From Aurantiacibacter rhizosphaerae (GTDB lineage Bacteria > Pseudomonadota > Alphaproteobacteria > Sphingomonadales > Sphingomonadaceae), in the NCBI RefSeq assembly GCF_009807005.1, contig NZ_WUBR01000001.1:1426001-1490000 (forward strand): a stretch of 64,000 nt of DNA, given 5' to 3'. The notes under the pieces were generated by a model. It was not told where the DNA came from. It was given only the letters and a program-made list of their open reading frames with translations, and did no database searches. This document shows, in pieces, positions 17,601-25,448 of the stretch. Position numbers and translations under genes: made by a program. Positions within the stretch are counted from its first letter, which is position 1. Each line of letters begins with the position of its first letter.

Positions 17601-17935
17601 ATGTTCTGGTGTCCATCGGCGCGCACGGCCAGCAGGCCGGCATCGGCACGCATTGGGAAATCTGGTCCTTCGTGCGCGGCGGTATGACTCCGCTGGAAGC
17701 CCTGCAGGCCGCCACCATCGTACCGGCAAAATCGCTGGGCATGGATCGCGAGATCGGATCGCTGGAAGTGGGCAAGCTGGCGGATCTGGTGATCCTGGAT
17801 GGCAACCCGCTGGACAATATCCGCAATACAGAGCGGGTGGATACCGTGGTGCTGGGTGGCCGCGCCTATGATGCGCAAACGATGAATGAAATCGTGACAG
17901 GAGACGCGCAGCGCGCGCCATACTGGTGGGAATAG
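14636..17935 (+). CDS. Secreted PD40 beta-propeller/amidohydrolase fusion
   Basis: A 1099-residue exported protein. A signal peptide covers about residues 1-21 (ATAAAAQQ). Residues 75-560 hold TolB/PD40-like propeller repeats, each with a phrase such as SPDGRTIAF, SPDGSRIAF or SPDGDTVVF. Residues 690-1099 are an amidohydrolase of the imidazolonepropionase/prolidase type. That domain has the metal-binding VDAHAH near residue 755, a later IGAHGQQAG, and the closing GSLEVGKLADLVILDGNPL. Such fusions are known in sphingomonads and Bacteroidetes, where they are thought to be periplasmic hydrolases of amides or peptides. It lies downstream of the citrate-synthase-fold gene with 109 bases between, and converges with a TetR-family gene. 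The substrate is unknown. Confidence 0.88.
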   Translation: MLGKLLLLSTTAMLATAAAAQQPDPASGPTPDEASEPMFEPMPDPVAETAPDAGEDDAKWDVNNPPGVEITEVPINVSEGTWMDVDVSPDGRTIAFSLLGDIYTMPITGGTPTRIAQGLAWEVQPRFSPDGSRIAFTSDRGGGDNIWIMNANGSDMRQLTDESFRLLNQPTWSPDGQYIAAKKHFTTGRSLGTGEVWLYHVSGGSGIALVERANEQLQKELGEPTYAPDGSAIYYTRNITPGNTFIYAQDSNTDLFNIERYDLETGEVTTAISGLGGAVRPQPSPDGTKIAFVRRENTRSQLHVKDLKTGLERMIYADLDQDVQETWAVTGVYPNMDWTPDSRSIVFWAGGKIRRVNADGTGVAEIPFTIADTRGVLPAPHPVIPVATDMVDVTMARFAEVSPDGDTVVFESLGKLYTMPARGGTPRALTGEGDALELFPSWSRDGEQIVFVRWTDDGLGQIRTVGRNGRGGRTVTATPGHYARPHFSPDGNTIVFEKSAGGYLTAPEYSDNTGVYRISANGGDMVLISRDMSAPHFGASNDRIFMTGSDGNARVLVSTDLNGNDPRTHASGELVTGYHVSPDGKFFAFSENYDAFATPLMPGGQTVTISGEAKSLPTVEVSDSGASYIHWSDGGQRLNWSLGPTLYSATLADLFADAPPAEGETVDAFTPPETGVSMLRQVAADRHDGRLAITGARVISMAGEDGGIIENATILIEDDKIAAIGAAGSVTVPAGTPTIDAAGRTIVPGFVDAHAHGSYAVDELVPQQNWNLLQTLALGTTTIHDPSNDTPFFVADDMQRTGMILGPRMFSTGRIIYGARNPYAYAQIDTLDDALDHVRRLRAEGAPSVKNYNQPRRDQRQMVVEAARQENMLVVAEGGSLFGMDLNLIADGNSTLEHNIPVMTLYEDVLQFFSQSNTNYTPTLVVGYGGLAGDPYWRQATNVFEQPLLMAHTPPAILRAENARRTTAPEGDFVDDDIARESAKLADRDVLVSIGAHGQQAGIGTHWEIWSFVRGGMTPLEALQAATIVPAKSLGMDREIGSLEVGKLADLVILDGNPLDNIRNTERVDTVVLGGRAYDAQTMNEIVTGDAQRAPYWWE

Positions 17936-17956
17936 GCTGAGGTTAGGGCGGGGCGC

Positions 17957-18577
17957 CTAGTCCCGCCCGATACCGTTTCGCAGCAAGTCATTCGCCATAT
18001 CGGCCACCCGGTCCGCATCGGTATCCTCGTCCCACACGCAATAGCGCAGGCCGAGGAAGACGTTCATACCCATCAGCGCCCATGCGTGCGCCTCCTCCAT
18101 TCCGGGCTGGAATGCGCCTGCGGCCTCTCCCTTTTTAAGGCGGGTGAGGATGCGCCGGGCCGTGGTTTCATAATGTTCGCGAAAGCTTGCCGGATCGACG
18201 AATTCGGCCTCGTCAACGATGCGGTAGACTTCCTTGTTGTCGCGCGCGAATTCCAGGAAGGCGCGCAGGGCAGCACGCTCCACCTCGAACGGGGCGAGGT
18301 CTGGCGTGATGGCGCCGCCTGCATGGCTGGCAACCTGTCCGCTCATGTCTTTCACCAGCGCGCGGAAGATTTCATCCTTGCTGTCGAAATAGGTGTAGAA
18401 ACTGCCCAGCGCCATGCCCGCCCGGCGGGTTATCCCGCTGATGGACGCTTCGTGAAAACCTTTTTCGCCAAATTCCTTGGCCGCTGCATCCAGCAGTTTG
18501 CGCAGCGTCTGCCGCCCGCGTTCGGTACGCGGAACCTTGGTTTCGCTGCTGGGTGCGGGCGGGGTACGTGTTGCCAT
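17957..18577 (-). CDS. TetR/AcrR-family transcriptional regulator
   Basis: Predicted 206-residue repressor. The N-terminal helix-turn-helix is clear: RQTLRKLLDAAAKEF, then ISGITRRAGMALGSFYTYF, then SKDEIFRALV, at residues about 22-75. The C-terminal all-helical ligand-binding domain has no recognisable ligand signature. I chose the ATG at 18577; the frame is open to 18613. The gene is divergent from the TonB-dependent receptor at 18689, with about 110 bases between starts. A TetR repressor that controls the receptor and the following hydrolase and transporter genes in response to an imported compound is a reasonable inference, but no operator palindrome stood out by eye. Confidence 0.9.
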   Translation of the reverse strand: MATRTPPAPSSETKVPRTERGRQTLRKLLDAAAKEFGEKGFHEASISGITRRAGMALGSFYTYFDSKDEIFRALVKDMSGQVASHAGGAITPDLAPFEVERAALRAFLEFARDNKEVYRIVDEAEFVDPASFREHYETTARRILTRLKKGEAAGAFQPGMEEAHAWALMGMNVFLGLRYCVWDEDTDADRVADMANDLLRNGIGRD

Positions 18578-18688
18578 TCTGCAATGGCTAACCGCTTTTC
18601 CGGGGAAGCGCAAAACTTAAAAGTTGAAAGGTGGTTCATGTTTCAATAAGAGGGCGGCAATAGAAAAGACGTTCTTGGGAGAATACTG

Positions 18689-21001
18689 ATGTCGAAGGCC
18701 ACTCTCTGGCAATCCGCCGCTACTGCCGCTGTTCTTTGTGCGACGGCCGTGCCCGCCCATGCGCAGCGGGCGGCAGACACCCCGCCGCAGGCAGAGGAAG
18801 CCACCGGCGGTGCCATCATCGTGACAGCGCGCCGCCGCGAAGAACGGCTGGTGGATGTGCCCGTTGCCGTCACCAGCTTCGGCGCAGAGGAACTGCAGCA
18901 GCGCGGCTCTGTCGACATTACGGATATCGCGCAGGTCACCCCCAACACCACGCTGGAAGAATCGCGCGGCACCAACTCCACCCTGTCCGCCTTCATCCGC
19001 GGCATCGGCCAGCAGGATCCCGTCTCCGGGTTTGAGCAGGGCGTGGGCATCTATCTGGACGATGTATATCTGAACCGTCCGCAGGCCGCCGTGCTGGATA
19101 TCTATGATGTAGAGCGGATCGAGGTTCTGCGCGGTCCGCAGGGCACGCTATATGGCCGCAACACCATCGGCGGCGCGGTGAAATATGTCACCAAGGATCT
19201 GCCTGACGAACCCAGCCTGCGCCTGCGCGGAACCATCGGCACCTATGGCCGTGCAGAAGGCGTGGTAACGGCATCCACGCCGATCACGGACATGATCCGC
19301 ATCGGCGGCTCTGTTGCGCGGATTTCGCGCGATGGCTTTGGCGAGAACCTCACCACCGGGGAAGAAAACTACAACAAGAATATCTGGGCAGGGCGCGGCA
19401 CGCTGGAAATCGGCGCGAACAGCGAACCTGTGCTGATCCGCGTTTCGGGCGATTACTCGCGCGATAAATCCAATGCCCGCGGCGGCCATCGCCTGATACC
19501 CGGCGCGGCATCGGGTGCGCCTGTGCTGGACAATGTGTTCGACACGCGCGGCGGCCTCACCGATCCGGAGCAGGACGTGGAAGCCTATGGCTTTGCGATC
19601 AACGCCCGCGTCGACATTTCGGATGCGCTGACGTTCCGCTCCATCACCTCCTACCGCGAGGATGAAAGCGCCTCTCCCATCGATTTCGACGCGCTGCCTG
19701 CCGTCGATCTCGATGTGCCCGCATTCTATCGCAACGATCAGATCAGCCAGGAAGTGCAGCTGATCTGGGACAATGGCGGCCCCCTCAGCGGCCTGCTGGG
19801 CGGCTATTACCTGGATGCGAGCGCAGACACGCAGTTCGACGTGCGCCTGTTCACCACATTTGCCGGCTTCACCGCCTTCACGCAGGCGAATGTGGACACG
19901 GAAACCTATGCCGTCTTCGGTGACTTCTCCTATGATCTGACCGATCAGCTCAGCCTGTCGGTTGGCGGACGTTACACCTGGGATGAACGCACGGCCGACA
20001 TCCTGCGCCAGAATTACCTTGGCGGCGGCTCCCCCGTATTCGGCGGCGCCGGCATCCCCTTCGGCGCGCCCAGCACCGATTTTCAGGGCAGCGCGGATTT
20101 CAACAAGTTCACGCCGCGCGTCTCGCTCAGCTTCCAGCCGACGCCTGATCACAATCTTTACGCCAGCTATTCGCAGGGCTTCAAGGGCGGCGGGTTCGAT
20201 CCGCGCGGCGTGGGTGTGAACGCACCCTCCGCAACGCCGGGTGCACCTACGGATGCAGAGGTTGCCGACTTCCTCAGCTTCGCGCCTGAAACGGTGGATA
20301 GCTATGAAGTTGGCTACAAGGGCAGCCTGCTGGACGATGCCGTCTATGTCGCGGTGGCGGCCTTTTATGCCGATTACACCGATGTGCAGATCCCCGGCTC
20401 CACCGCATGTAACGTGGGCGGCATTGCCACCTTCTGCGGCGTGGTGACCAATGCCGGTGCGGCAGAGATCAAGGGTCTTGAATTTGAAACCAACGCCCGC
20501 CTTGGCCGCGACATGTTCGCCGCAGGGGATGCACTGCGGTTCCAGGGTTCGCTTGGCTGGATCGACGCGGATTATACGGAATATCTGACGCTGGTGGGCG
20601 GCCAGCCCACCGATGTTTCCGATCAGCGTGTGGTGCAGAACACCCCTGAATGGAGCGGCAGCGCCACGCTGGGTTATACGACGCCCGTTGGCTCTGGCGA
20701 TCTGTACCTGGGCAGCACCGTGTCATACCGCAGCAAGACGACGCAGTTCGAAGTGCCAAGCCCGTTCCTGGATCAGCCCGCCTATGCGCTGGTTGATGCC
20801 AGCATCGTGTGGACCAGCCTGGACAGCGGTTTCAGCCTCGGCCTGTACGGGCGCAATCTGACGGACAAGGAATATCGCACGTCCGGCTACACCTTCGTGG
20901 CGGGTGATCCCCCCGTTCCGACGCTGGGCACCGAAGGCACGCTGACGGCGTTCTACGGCAATCCGCGCCAGGTCTATCTCACCGCCACGATCGAATTTTG
21001 A
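18689..21001 (+). CDS. TonB-dependent outer-membrane receptor
   Basis: A 770-residue outer-membrane transporter for large or scarce substrates, energised by TonB-ExbBD. A signal peptide ends after VPAHAQ (residue 26). A TonB-box-like GGAIIVTARRREE lies near residues 38-50. The plug domain shows VPVAVTSF and ERIEVLRGPQGTLYGRNTIGGAV near residue 150. The 22-stranded barrel ends with the expected aromatic C terminus TIEF. GGGAG upstream supports the ATG at 18689. Downstream and close by are an alpha/beta hydrolase and an MFS transporter, with the TetR gene upstream. This is an import, hydrolyse and inner-membrane-uptake arrangement. The plug and barrel resemble the receptors with unknown organic ligands common in sphingomonads, not a clear siderophore receptor. 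Confidence 0.93.
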   Translation: MSKATLWQSAATAAVLCATAVPAHAQRAADTPPQAEEATGGAIIVTARRREERLVDVPVAVTSFGAEELQQRGSVDITDIAQVTPNTTLEESRGTNSTLSAFIRGIGQQDPVSGFEQGVGIYLDDVYLNRPQAAVLDIYDVERIEVLRGPQGTLYGRNTIGGAVKYVTKDLPDEPSLRLRGTIGTYGRAEGVVTASTPITDMIRIGGSVARISRDGFGENLTTGEENYNKNIWAGRGTLEIGANSEPVLIRVSGDYSRDKSNARGGHRLIPGAASGAPVLDNVFDTRGGLTDPEQDVEAYGFAINARVDISDALTFRSITSYREDESASPIDFDALPAVDLDVPAFYRNDQISQEVQLIWDNGGPLSGLLGGYYLDASADTQFDVRLFTTFAGFTAFTQANVDTETYAVFGDFSYDLTDQLSLSVGGRYTWDERTADILRQNYLGGGSPVFGGAGIPFGAPSTDFQGSADFNKFTPRVSLSFQPTPDHNLYASYSQGFKGGGFDPRGVGVNAPSATPGAPTDAEVADFLSFAPETVDSYEVGYKGSLLDDAVYVAVAAFYADYTDVQIPGSTACNVGGIATFCGVVTNAGAAEIKGLEFETNARLGRDMFAAGDALRFQGSLGWIDADYTEYLTLVGGQPTDVSDQRVVQNTPEWSGSATLGYTTPVGSGDLYLGSTVSYRSKTTQFEVPSPFLDQPAYALVDASIVWTSLDSGFSLGLYGRNLTDKEYRTSGYTFVAGDPPVPTLGTEGTLTAFYGNPRQVYLTATIEF

Positions 21002-21035
21002 TCCGCGTGTCTGCGGGCCAGAGCGAGATGGTGAG

Positions 21036-21896
21036 ATGACGGCGTATTCAGAGCACCGCTACAAAAGCGCGTGCGGGCAGCTGGAGCTGTTCGCACGTGA
21101 CTATCCCGGCGATGGCCCGCCATTGCTGCTGATGCACGGCTTGACGCGCAACAGCGCGGATTTTGAGCCGCTGGCGCAGCATCTTGCCGGGCATTATCGC
21201 CTGATCGTGCCTGATCAGCGCGGGCGCGGGCTTTCGCAATATGATCCCGATGCGAAAAGCTATCGGCCCGATATCTATGCGCAGGACATGTTCGCCCTGC
21301 TGGATAGCCTGGATATCCAGCGGCCCGGCCTGATCGGCACCAGCATGGGCGGGCTGATGGCGATGGTGATGAACATGATGAAGCCCGGCACCTTTCCGGC
21401 CATCGTATTCAACGATGTCGGCCCCGTGCTGGACGAGGCGGGGCTTGACCGGATCGGCGGATATGTCGGCCGGGTGGAGCCGTTTGCAGACTGGGACGGT
21501 GCCGCAAGGGCCAGCGGTGCTGTCAACGCCAGTGCCTTTCCCGATTTCGCGGAAGCGGATTGGCAGACATGGGCGCGCCGCACTTGCCGCGAATTACCCG
21601 ATGGCCGCGTGTCCTTCGCCTATGATCCCGCCATTGCCGATGGCTTTGCCGATGTCGACGACAGCGCGCAGCCCGATCTGTGGCCGATGTGGGATGCGTT
21701 GGGGCAAACACCCGTGCTGGTGATCCGCGGCGCCTTGTCCGATCTGTTGGCGAGACAAACCGTTGCCGGCATGAAGGATCGCCACAAGGGGCCATTCGTG
21801 GCCGTGGATGTGCCGAACCGCGGTCACGCTCCCTTGCTGGATGAACCCGCGGCACTGGATGCCATCACGTCTTTCCTGAAAGAGCATATGTCATGA
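21036..21896 (+). CDS. Alpha/beta-fold hydrolase
   Basis: Predicted 286-residue soluble hydrolase. The oxyanion-hole strand LLLMHGLTRNSADF is at residues 30-43, the nucleophile Ser103 is in IGTSMGGL, and the catalytic histidine is in NRGHAPLLDEP near residue 268. The acid is probably the Asp of ALSDLLAR. There is no signal peptide, so it acts in the cytoplasm, probably on an ester or a ring-opened product. It starts 35 bases after the TonB receptor, and its stop overlaps the start of the MFS transporter (ATGA), so the three genes are one operon. Substrates in this family range from simple esters to carbon-carbon bonds and cannot be predicted further. Confidence 0.88.
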   Translation: MTAYSEHRYKSACGQLELFARDYPGDGPPLLLMHGLTRNSADFEPLAQHLAGHYRLIVPDQRGRGLSQYDPDAKSYRPDIYAQDMFALLDSLDIQRPGLIGTSMGGLMAMVMNMMKPGTFPAIVFNDVGPVLDEAGLDRIGGYVGRVEPFADWDGAARASGAVNASAFPDFAEADWQTWARRTCRELPDGRVSFAYDPAIADGFADVDDSAQPDLWPMWDALGQTPVLVIRGALSDLLARQTVAGMKDRHKGPFVAVDVPNRGHAPLLDEPAALDAITSFLKEHMS

Positions 21897-23173
21897 CCAC
21901 CACGGCCAGCACCACCCGGCGCGACCCCAATCGCAATGTCGTGCTGGGCATGTTGCTGGTGGTGTACATCTTCAACTTCGTGGACCGGCAGATCCTGTCG
22001 ATCCTGGCAGCGCCGATCCAGGCCGATCTGCAATTGAGCGACAGCGAAATGGGCCTGCTGGGCGGGCTGGCCTTTGCGCTGCTCTATTCCACCATGGCCG
22101 TGCCGCTGGCCGCGCTGGCAGACCGGACCAGTCGAAGCTGGGTGATCACCGTATCGCTGGCAGCGTGGAGCGGCTTTACCGCGCTGTGCGGGCTTGCGGG
22201 CAATTTCTGGCACATCTTCCTGGCCCGGCTGGGCGTGGGCATTGGGGAGGCGGGCGGGGTGGCCCCGTCCTACGCGCTGATCGGCGATTACTTTCCCAGC
22301 GAACGGCGTGCCACGGCGCTTTCCATATATTCGCTGGGCATTCCCATCGGTTCGGGCATCGGCGTGCTGCTGGGCGGATATATCGCCGCGACTGTAGACT
22401 GGCGCACGGCCTTTTTCGCCGTTGGCATCGCGGGCGTCATCATCGTGCCGATCTTCAAATTGCTGGTGCGGGACAAGGCAAAGCCAAAGGTTGCGGCAGA
22501 CAATCCCGCCCCGCTGCCGGTCTCGCCCACGCTGAAGGAAACGGCGGGCATTTTGGCGCGCAAGAAAAGCTTCTGGTTCCTGTCCTTCGGTGCCGCCATG
22601 TCATCCATGCTGGGATATGGCATCGCCTTCTGGCTGCCCAGCCTACTGATGCGCAGCTTTGGTTTCGAACTGGTGCAGGCATCGCAATTCTTCGGCGCGC
22701 TGCTGCTGATCGGCGGCGTGGTGGGGGTGATGGCCGGCGGCCTTATCGCAGACAGGCTGGGCGGGCGAGACAGGGCCTTCTACGCCTGGCTGCCGGGGCT
22801 GGGGTTTTTCCTGGGCGCGCCGCTGTTTGCCGCGGGCATTTCCAGCAGCAATGCGCAAACTGCCTTCCTGCTGTTCCTGCTGCCGCAGGCGCTGGCCTAT
22901 ATCTGGCTGGGCCCGGTGCTTTCGGCTGTGCAGCATCTGGTGGTGCCCGCTGCCCGATCCACCGCATCGGCACTGTTCCTGCTGATCAACAATCTGATCG
23001 GCCTTGGCGGCGGCATCTATGCGCTGGGCGCATTGTCGGATTTTCTCTCGCCCATCTACGGGGATGAAGCCCTGCGCTATTCCATGCTGTACGGATTATC
23101 GCTGTATGGCGTTGCCGCCCTGCTGATGGCCCTGGCCGGACCGGCGCTGCGAAAAGATTGGGTGGCGGAATAA
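21893..23173 (+). CDS. MFS transporter (spinster-like)
   Basis: A 426-residue inner-membrane protein with about twelve hydrophobic segments. The first helix is NVVLGMLLVVYIFNFVDRQI, the pattern of the spinster-like or hexuronate/organic-acid branch of the major facilitator superfamily. The loop 2-3 motif LADRTSRSW and the second-half equivalent LIADRLGGRDR are present, with a central hydrophilic loop near residues 190-215. It probably moves a small organic anion across the inner membrane. Translation is coupled to the upstream hydrolase by a 4-base overlap. Its position after the TonB receptor and hydrolase suggests uptake of the product released by those proteins. Confidence 0.9.
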   Translation: MTTTASTTRRDPNRNVVLGMLLVVYIFNFVDRQILSILAAPIQADLQLSDSEMGLLGGLAFALLYSTMAVPLAALADRTSRSWVITVSLAAWSGFTALCGLAGNFWHIFLARLGVGIGEAGGVAPSYALIGDYFPSERRATALSIYSLGIPIGSGIGVLLGGYIAATVDWRTAFFAVGIAGVIIVPIFKLLVRDKAKPKVAADNPAPLPVSPTLKETAGILARKKSFWFLSFGAAMSSMLGYGIAFWLPSLLMRSFGFELVQASQFFGALLLIGGVVGVMAGGLIADRLGGRDRAFYAWLPGLGFFLGAPLFAAGISSSNAQTAFLLFLLPQALAYIWLGPVLSAVQHLVVPAARSTASALFLLINNLIGLGGGIYALGALSDFLSPIYGDEALRYSMLYGLSLYGVAALLMALAGPALRKDWVAE

Positions 23174-23183
23174 CCTGGGTCAC

Positions 23184-23217
23184 GGGATAATCAGGGTTAC
23201 GGGATAATCAGGGTTAC
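23184..23217. repeat. Two perfect 17-bp tandem repeats upstream of the LOV-HTH gene
   Basis: The unit GGGATAATCAGGGTTAC occurs at 23184-23200 and again directly at 23201-23217, followed by GG. The spacing is about 1.6 helical turns. The repeat ends 85 bases before the start of the LOV-HTH gene and begins 10 bases after the MFS stop. It could be a regulatory site or a remnant of slippage. Confidence 0.6.
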
Positions 23218-23302
23218 GGAATTAAAAGGTCCACACTCCATCATGGCTAGGTGATTGCCACATGGCTTTGCCATACGCATTTCGCTGCGCTAAAGAGATG
23301 GG

Positions 23303-23923
23303 GTGGTGGAAGTGAAACGAAAAACCTCTGATCCGGCGGTGCTGGAATTAATCGATTCCAACCCGATAGCCTCCGTGGTGAGCGACCCTCGCTTGCCCGA
23401 CAACCCGATTATCGCCTGCAACGAAGCGTTCAAGCAATTGACTGGTTACGATGATGACGAGATTATCGGGCGCAATTGCCGCTTTCTGGCAGGCGAGGGC
23501 ACGGAACCCTGGCTGACAGAAACGATCCGGCAGGGCGTGAAAGACCGCAAGCCGGTGATGGTAGAAATCCTCAATTACAAGAAGGGTGGCACGCCGTTTC
23601 GCAATGTCGTGGTGGTTGCGCCCATCTTCGATGACGATGGCGAACTTGCCTATTTCTTCGGCTCCCAGGTGGAGCTGGAGGAAGACGCAAAAGGCCCCAG
23701 CCTGACGCGCCGCGTGGCCGCGACGGAGAAGATCAAGGGCCTGTCAAAGCGGCAGATGGAAGTGTTGCAGATGGTGGCCAGCGGCCTGCGTAACAAGCAG
23801 ATCGCCTGGGAACTGGGCCTGTCTGAAAAAACCATCAAGATGCACCGCGGTATCGCCATGGAAAAGCTTGGCGCGCAAAGCTCTGCCGAAATGATCCGGC
23901 TGGCGGTAGAGGCGGGTATCTGA
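23303..23923 (+). CDS. LOV-domain blue-light photoreceptor with LuxR-type HTH (EL222-like)
   Basis: Predicted 206-residue light-controlled transcription factor. Residues 12-125 form a LOV-type PAS domain. The photoactive motif GRNCRFLAG has Cys59, which forms the light-induced flavin adduct in this family. The flavin-contact residues are visible as Asn91, Asn101 and Gln122 (NYKKGG, FRN, GSQ). Residues 146-201 form a LuxR/NarL HTH with [22 protein letters not shown] and [17 protein letters not shown]. Domain order and length match EL222 of Erythrobacter litoralis, in which light frees the HTH to dimerise and bind DNA. The GTG at 23303 is a likely start, with GTGs at 23306 and 23312 as alternatives. 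It is a single gene followed by a terminator-like hairpin. Confidence 0.92.
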   Translation: MVEVKRKTSDPAVLELIDSNPIASVVSDPRLPDNPIIACNEAFKQLTGYDDDEIIGRNCRFLAGEGTEPWLTETIRQGVKDRKPVMVEILNYKKGGTPFRNVVVVAPIFDDDGELAYFFGSQVELEEDAKGPSLTRRVAATEKIKGLSKRQMEVLQMVASGLRNKQIAWELGLSEKTIKMHRGIAMEKLGAQSSAEMIRLAVEAGI

Positions 23924-23938
23924 TCGGCCGCAGATACA

Positions 23939-23971
23939 GGCTTTGTGCCGATGCACCAAAGCCCGTATTTT
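23939..23971 (+). terminator. Terminator after the LOV-HTH gene
   Basis: GGCTTTG (23939-23945) pairs with CAAAGCC (23957-23963), with an inner TGC/GCA helix, one bulged C and the loop CGAT. GTATTTT follows. It begins 16 bases after the stop codon. Confidence 0.7.
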
Positions 23972-23997
23972 CATTGACGGGCACCGATGTAGAAAGA

Positions 23998-24090
23998 GGG
24001 TGCATCGTAGTACGAAGCGGATGAGGCTCCGTAATCCCCCATCGCCTCATACTTCCTCCACCATCACAGCCCTTCTGCTACGATGCCCCC
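23998..24090. ncRNA. Unassigned structured element with nested helices (possible small RNA)
   Basis: An outer helix pairs 23998-24010 with 24078-24090 (12 of 13 positions). Inside it, GAAG 24014-24017 can pair with CTTC 24052-24055, and ATGAGGC 24021-24027 pairs perfectly with GCCTCAT 24044-24050 around a 16-base loop. The element fills the gap between the LOV-HTH terminator and the convergent esterase gene. I do not recognise a known RNA family, and no U-tract marks the strand. A small RNA or a short inverted-repeat element are both possible. Confidence 0.45.
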
Positions 24091-24126
24091 ATTCTTACGC
24101 CGGGGCTGCAACAGCGCGGATGATGA

Positions 24127-25326
24127 TTAGCGGAACAGGCGTGGCAGGAAATCGCGCAAATATCGCCGCCAGTTGATCCAGGTGTGGCCGCCATCGCTCT
24201 CGTTATAGATATGGCTGATGCCCTGCGCATCCATCATGGCACGCGTGGGCGCGACGGTTTCGTACAGGAAATCATCCGTTCCCATGGCATAGTACACCAG
24301 GTCCATCTCCTCGCCTGCGCGGCTTAGCGCTTCGGCGTTGTCCTTGGCATAGCTTTCCACCTCGCCGGGCTGCATGCCGAAGCCCATTGAGAAAATGCCG
24401 ACCTCGCTGAACACGTCCGGCCGCGTGAGGCCAAAGCGCAGCGTGTGTGCACCGCCCATGGAAAGCCCCGCCATGGCACGATGATCCCTGTCGGCGATGG
24501 TGCGGAAGGTCGCATCCACATAGGGGATCAGATCGCCGTGCAGATCATCGCCGAAGCCGCTGTTGGTCAGCATCTCCATCCCCTCCACCACGGGGGTGTG
24601 GCCAAAGGGCATGACGATGATCATCTCCTCCGCGCCATCCTGTGCCAGCAGATTGTCGAGGATGTAATTGGCATGGCCAACGCTGGTCCAGCTGTCAGCG
24701 GAGTCGCCCGCGCCGTGCACAAGATACAGCACGGGATAGCGATCGCTGCCGTTCATGTATCCGGGCGGCGTGTAGACATAGGCTTCGCGCATGGCGCCCA
24801 GCGCGCCGGAGACATATTCCACCCGGCTGACGATGCCGTGCGGCACATTTTCGCGGAAAGTCTGGAAGGCGCCGTCTTCTCCCGGCATCTCGAAAGTGGA
24901 GTTGATGCCCTTGCGCTGACGGCTGAAGGTGGTGGCCAGCGGATCGGGAACGCGCGCACCGTCAATCTCGAAATTGAAGCGATAGGTGTCGGGCGCGATG
25001 GGCAGGGCCGTCGTCACGCTCCACAGTCCCGATGCATCCTGCACCATGGGCAGGCCGCGTTCTCCTCCGCCGAAACCGGCAGGGATCGCGGGGTCCAGAT
25101 CGTTGCTGACCACGCGCACATTGTCTGCCTGCGGCGCACAGATGCGGAATGTCACGCGGCCATCGGGCAGCGGCTCCACCGATGCGTAATCCGGCACGGC
25201 AAACATGCCCTGCGGCAGGCATGATGCCGCTTCCTGATCATCCTGCGCCAATGCAGGCGCGGAGGGGATTGCCAGGATGGCAAGGACAGTGGCCAGTCCG
25301 GCAATTCGCGTGGTGGTTGGGCGCAT
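24127..25326 (-). CDS. Secreted esterase of the enterochelin/feruloyl esterase type
   Basis: A 399-residue exported protein. Its signal peptide ends at PALAQD (residue 28). Residues 45-125 form an immunoglobulin-like N-terminal module (VTFRICAPQADNVRVV), as in Fes-like and CE1 esterases. Residues 165-399 form the esterase-D alpha/beta hydrolase with YLVHGAGDSADSW, nucleophile Ser289 in AGLSMGGAH, and a catalytic His near 381 in DGGHTWINWRRYL. Family members cleave feruloyl, acetyl or siderophore esters, and here the enzyme would act in the periplasm or outside. GAGGAAAC upstream supports the ATG. It is transcribed in the same direction as the DUF6152 and quinoprotein genes upstream and may be the last gene of their unit. 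Confidence 0.88.
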   Translation of the reverse strand: MRPTTTRIAGLATVLAILAIPSAPALAQDDQEAASCLPQGMFAVPDYASVEPLPDGRVTFRICAPQADNVRVVSNDLDPAIPAGFGGGERGLPMVQDASGLWSVTTALPIAPDTYRFNFEIDGARVPDPLATTFSRQRKGINSTFEMPGEDGAFQTFRENVPHGIVSRVEYVSGALGAMREAYVYTPPGYMNGSDRYPVLYLVHGAGDSADSWTSVGHANYILDNLLAQDGAEEMIIVMPFGHTPVVEGMEMLTNSGFGDDLHGDLIPYVDATFRTIADRDHRAMAGLSMGGAHTLRFGLTRPDVFSEVGIFSMGFGMQPGEVESYAKDNAEALSRAGEEMDLVYYAMGTDDFLYETVAPTRAMMDAQGISHIYNESDGGHTWINWRRYLRDFLPRLFR

Positions 25327-25448
25327 GGTGTTTCCTCGTCGTCTTCAGCGGTTTGGCGATGGTGCAGGTCAGGTTTCAATCGCACGAATGAAAACGGGGG
25401 CGCTTCCAATGGAAGGCCCCCGCATCGTGTTCCGTTTGCGCGGAAAGC

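Noticed and set aside
23184-23217. CRISPR-like repeat
   Set aside because: The two 17-bp units are directly adjacent with no spacers and no cas genes nearby.
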